Assembly: GCA_031265635.1 (NCBI GenBank)
Contig: JAISCK010000141.1
Location: 1 to 7,558, forward strand
From: Spirochaetaceae bacterium
GTDB taxonomy: Bacteria > Spirochaetota > Spirochaetia > Treponematales > Breznakiellaceae
Direction: 5' to 3'
Length of the DNA stretch: 7,558 nt
Shown: positions 6,698 to 7,558 of the stretch, one piece after another
How the letters are laid out: each line of letters starts with the position of its first letter
How positions within the stretch are numbered: position 1 is the first letter of the stretch
The notes under the pieces: generated by a model
The model's input: the letters and a program-made list of their open reading frames with translations, nothing else
Database searches by the model: none
What the model was told of the DNA's origin: nothing
Position numbers and translations under genes: made by a program

Positions 6698-7159
6698 TTA
6701 CTCCTGCTCCTGCCTGTAGATAAGCGAAGCCAGCGCCCCGGCGTCAGAAGCGGCGCGCAGATTGTCCCTGAAATCCTGGTCATGGAGCAGCCGGGCCAGC
6801 TTGGAAAGCAGCTTTAAGTGCGCCGCTGTTTCTCCCCGGGGACCGGCCACCAGAAACACCAGGTCCACCTTCTGCCCGTCCTCGGCCTTAAAGTCCACCC
6901 CCTGTTTCAGCGTAAGGACCGCGAACATGAGGGAACTTACCTCGTCGCAAAGCACATGGGGAAGCGCCGCGCCGTGCCCAATACCCGTAGAAGCAAGCGC
7001 CTCGCGCCGGACGATCTCATCGCGCAGCTTTCCGGCATCCAAAACCTTCCCGTTCCGGCACAATATATCAACAGCGGCGGCAAGGGCCGCGCTCCTGTCC
7101 TTTACCTCAACCTGTACCGCCGCGGTGCGCTCACTGAAAATGTCCCTGAAATCAGCCAT
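6698..7159 (-). CDS. PTS EIIA protein, fructose/PtsN (EIIA-Ntr) type
   Basis: Cytoplasmic phosphocarrier-like protein of 153 residues, close to the single-domain PtsN size (about 160). TGIGHGAALPH (58-68) contains the expected phosphorylatable His68, equivalent to PtsN His73; HLKLLSKLARLLHDQDFRDN (114-133) supplies the second conserved histidine, His114. No EIIB, EIIC or HPr gene is visible, so a regulatory role is more likely than sugar uptake; PtsN in E. coli controls potassium transport by such means. The ATG at 7157-7159 starts at the family's N-terminus, lies 11 bases after AAGGAG and overlaps the PII-like gene by eight bases. A start at 7213 would add 18 atypical residues. It probably reports phosphoenolpyruvate or nitrogen state to the antiporter encoded next to it; this role is inferred from context. 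Confidence 0.88.
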   Translation of the reverse strand: MADFRDIFSERTAAVQVEVKDRSAALAAAVDILCRNGKVLDAGKLRDEIVRREALASTGIGHGAALPHVLCDEVSSLMFAVLTLKQGVDFKAEDGQKVDLVFLVAGPRGETAAHLKLLSKLARLLHDQDFRDNLRAASDAGALASLIYRQEQE

Positions 7160-7517
7160 TGTTCTCGCCGCTCCTTGTGTCCTTATCATGGTACAGACCG
7201 TGCGCCCAGTCAACAGGGAGCGTAAACATGATGCCGGTTCCCGGCCCGCTCAAGGGACCTATAGCGCCTTCTATCAGCGGAAGCAGCGCGGCGATAACTT
7301 TTTCATCAGGAATAACCGAAAGGATGGTCTTGTTGTAGGGCTTGTTCCCCTTCATGAAATCCTTGAAGTCGGCGAAAAGCGGTATCTCATAGGTAAGAAA
7401 GCGCCCCATCCCCTCGGAATCCAGTATCGTCGCCCCCGGAATCCCCGCCTCCACATAGGCTTCCATCACTTCCTCGAGAAATTCCTCCTGATTCAGAACA
7501 AACACCAAAAGTTTCAT
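7152..7517 (-). CDS. PII-like signalling protein (ferredoxin-like alpha/beta fold)
   Basis: Soluble protein of 121 residues. MKLLVFVLN (1-9) fits a first beta strand, EEFLEEVMEAYVEAGIPGAT (11-30) a helix leading to the second strand, and ILDSEGMGR (31-39) the segment before the T-loop of PII proteins. A loop rich in aromatic and charged residues follows (40-61), then NKTILSVIPDEKVIAALLPL (62-81) as the third strand and second helix, and GPGTGIMFTLPV (91-102) as the last strand. The GlnB/GlnK T-loop with its uridylylated tyrosine and the basic ATP-binding residues of the B/C loops are not recognisable, so this is a divergent PII-like member whose ligand is unknown. It is the first gene of the antiporter operon. 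There is no clear Shine-Dalgarno sequence before the ATG at 7515-7517. Its place suggests it senses a metabolite or ion for the transporter. Confidence 0.7.
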   Translation of the reverse strand: MKLLVFVLNQEEFLEEVMEAYVEAGIPGATILDSEGMGRFLTYEIPLFADFKDFMKGNKPYNKTILSVIPDEKVIAALLPLIEGAIGPLSGPGTGIMFTLPVDWAHGLYHDKDTRSGENNG

Positions 7518-7523
7518 GGATAT

Positions 7524-7540
7524 GGCCTAACTATTAGGCC
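7524..7540. repeat. 17-bp palindrome, likely operator or leader hairpin
   Basis: GGCCTAA (7524-7530) and TTAGGCC (7534-7540) are exact inverted copies around a 3-base centre. The palindrome ends six bases before the PII-like start codon and covers the predicted -10 box. No T-run follows, so termination is unlikely. A repressor binding as a dimer here would block the promoter. Confidence 0.55.
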
Positions 7541-7558
7541 GAATTCCCGTTTTGTCAA
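7530..7558 (-). promoter_or_regulatory. Predicted sigma-70 promoter of the PII-EIIA-Mrp operon
   Basis: On the minus strand a perfect TTGACA (7553-7558) is followed after 17 bases by AATAGT (7530-7535), four of six matches to TATAAT. Transcription would begin near 7523, leaving a leader of only about six bases. The -35 box touches the window edge, so more upstream elements cannot be judged. Confidence 0.5.

Noticed and set aside
7160..7213. Start of the EIIA gene at 7213
   Set aside because: It adds 18 residues unlike the family and overlaps the PII-like gene by 62 bases. The ATG at 7159 has a better context.

Overview
The window holds one long, tightly packed run of genes on the minus strand, read from about 7517 down to 1. 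The leftmost gene runs off the edge. The moderately GC-rich coding sequence, strong Shine-Dalgarno sites, frequent ATGA/GTGA overlaps, a sigma-54-type activator and a short-chain fatty acid carrier fit a bacterium, probably an anaerobic or fermentative Gram-negative. A spirochaete-like source is possible, but this is only an impression and no marker gene settles it.

Layout in transcription order: (1) a perfect -35 box at the window edge and a 17-bp palindrome over the likely -10 region; (2) a small PII-like alpha/beta protein (7152-7517); (3) a fructose/PtsN-type PTS EIIA protein (6698-7159); (4) seven membrane genes in the order mrpE, mrpF, mrpG, a free-standing MbhD-like/DUF4040 protein, a fused MbhE-MnhB protein (mrpB), mrpC and mrpD (6694 down to 2521); (5) 18 bases later, a PAS-AAA+-Fis-type sigma-54-dependent activator (1162-2502); (6) a 169-bp non-coding gap with hairpins and a possible promoter; (7) the first 330 codons of an AtoE-type short-chain fatty acid transporter (992 to beyond base 1).

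The seven membrane genes match, in order and content, the cation/proton antiporter half of the archaeal Mbh/Mbs membrane complexes (MbhA-H). They do not match the canonical Bacillus mrpABCDEFG order. The large proton-channel part of MrpA is absent, and no hydrogenase or other redox module follows in the window. The product is expected to be an inner-membrane antiporter exchanging Na+ (or another cation) for protons, with MrpD as the only large ion-translocating subunit encoded here.

The most interesting feature is the pairing of this antiporter with two putative signalling proteins at the head of the operon. A PII-like protein, which would sense a small ligand, and an EIIA protein, which could carry phosphate on His68, are translationally linked to each other, and mrpE follows at once. 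This suggests that the cell's energy, carbon or nitrogen state, or membrane-associated signals, control the antiporter. The sigma-54 activator at the end may control the fatty acid carrier gene next to it, as AtoC does for atoDAEB in E. coli, but I found no good -24/-12 promoter in the gap.
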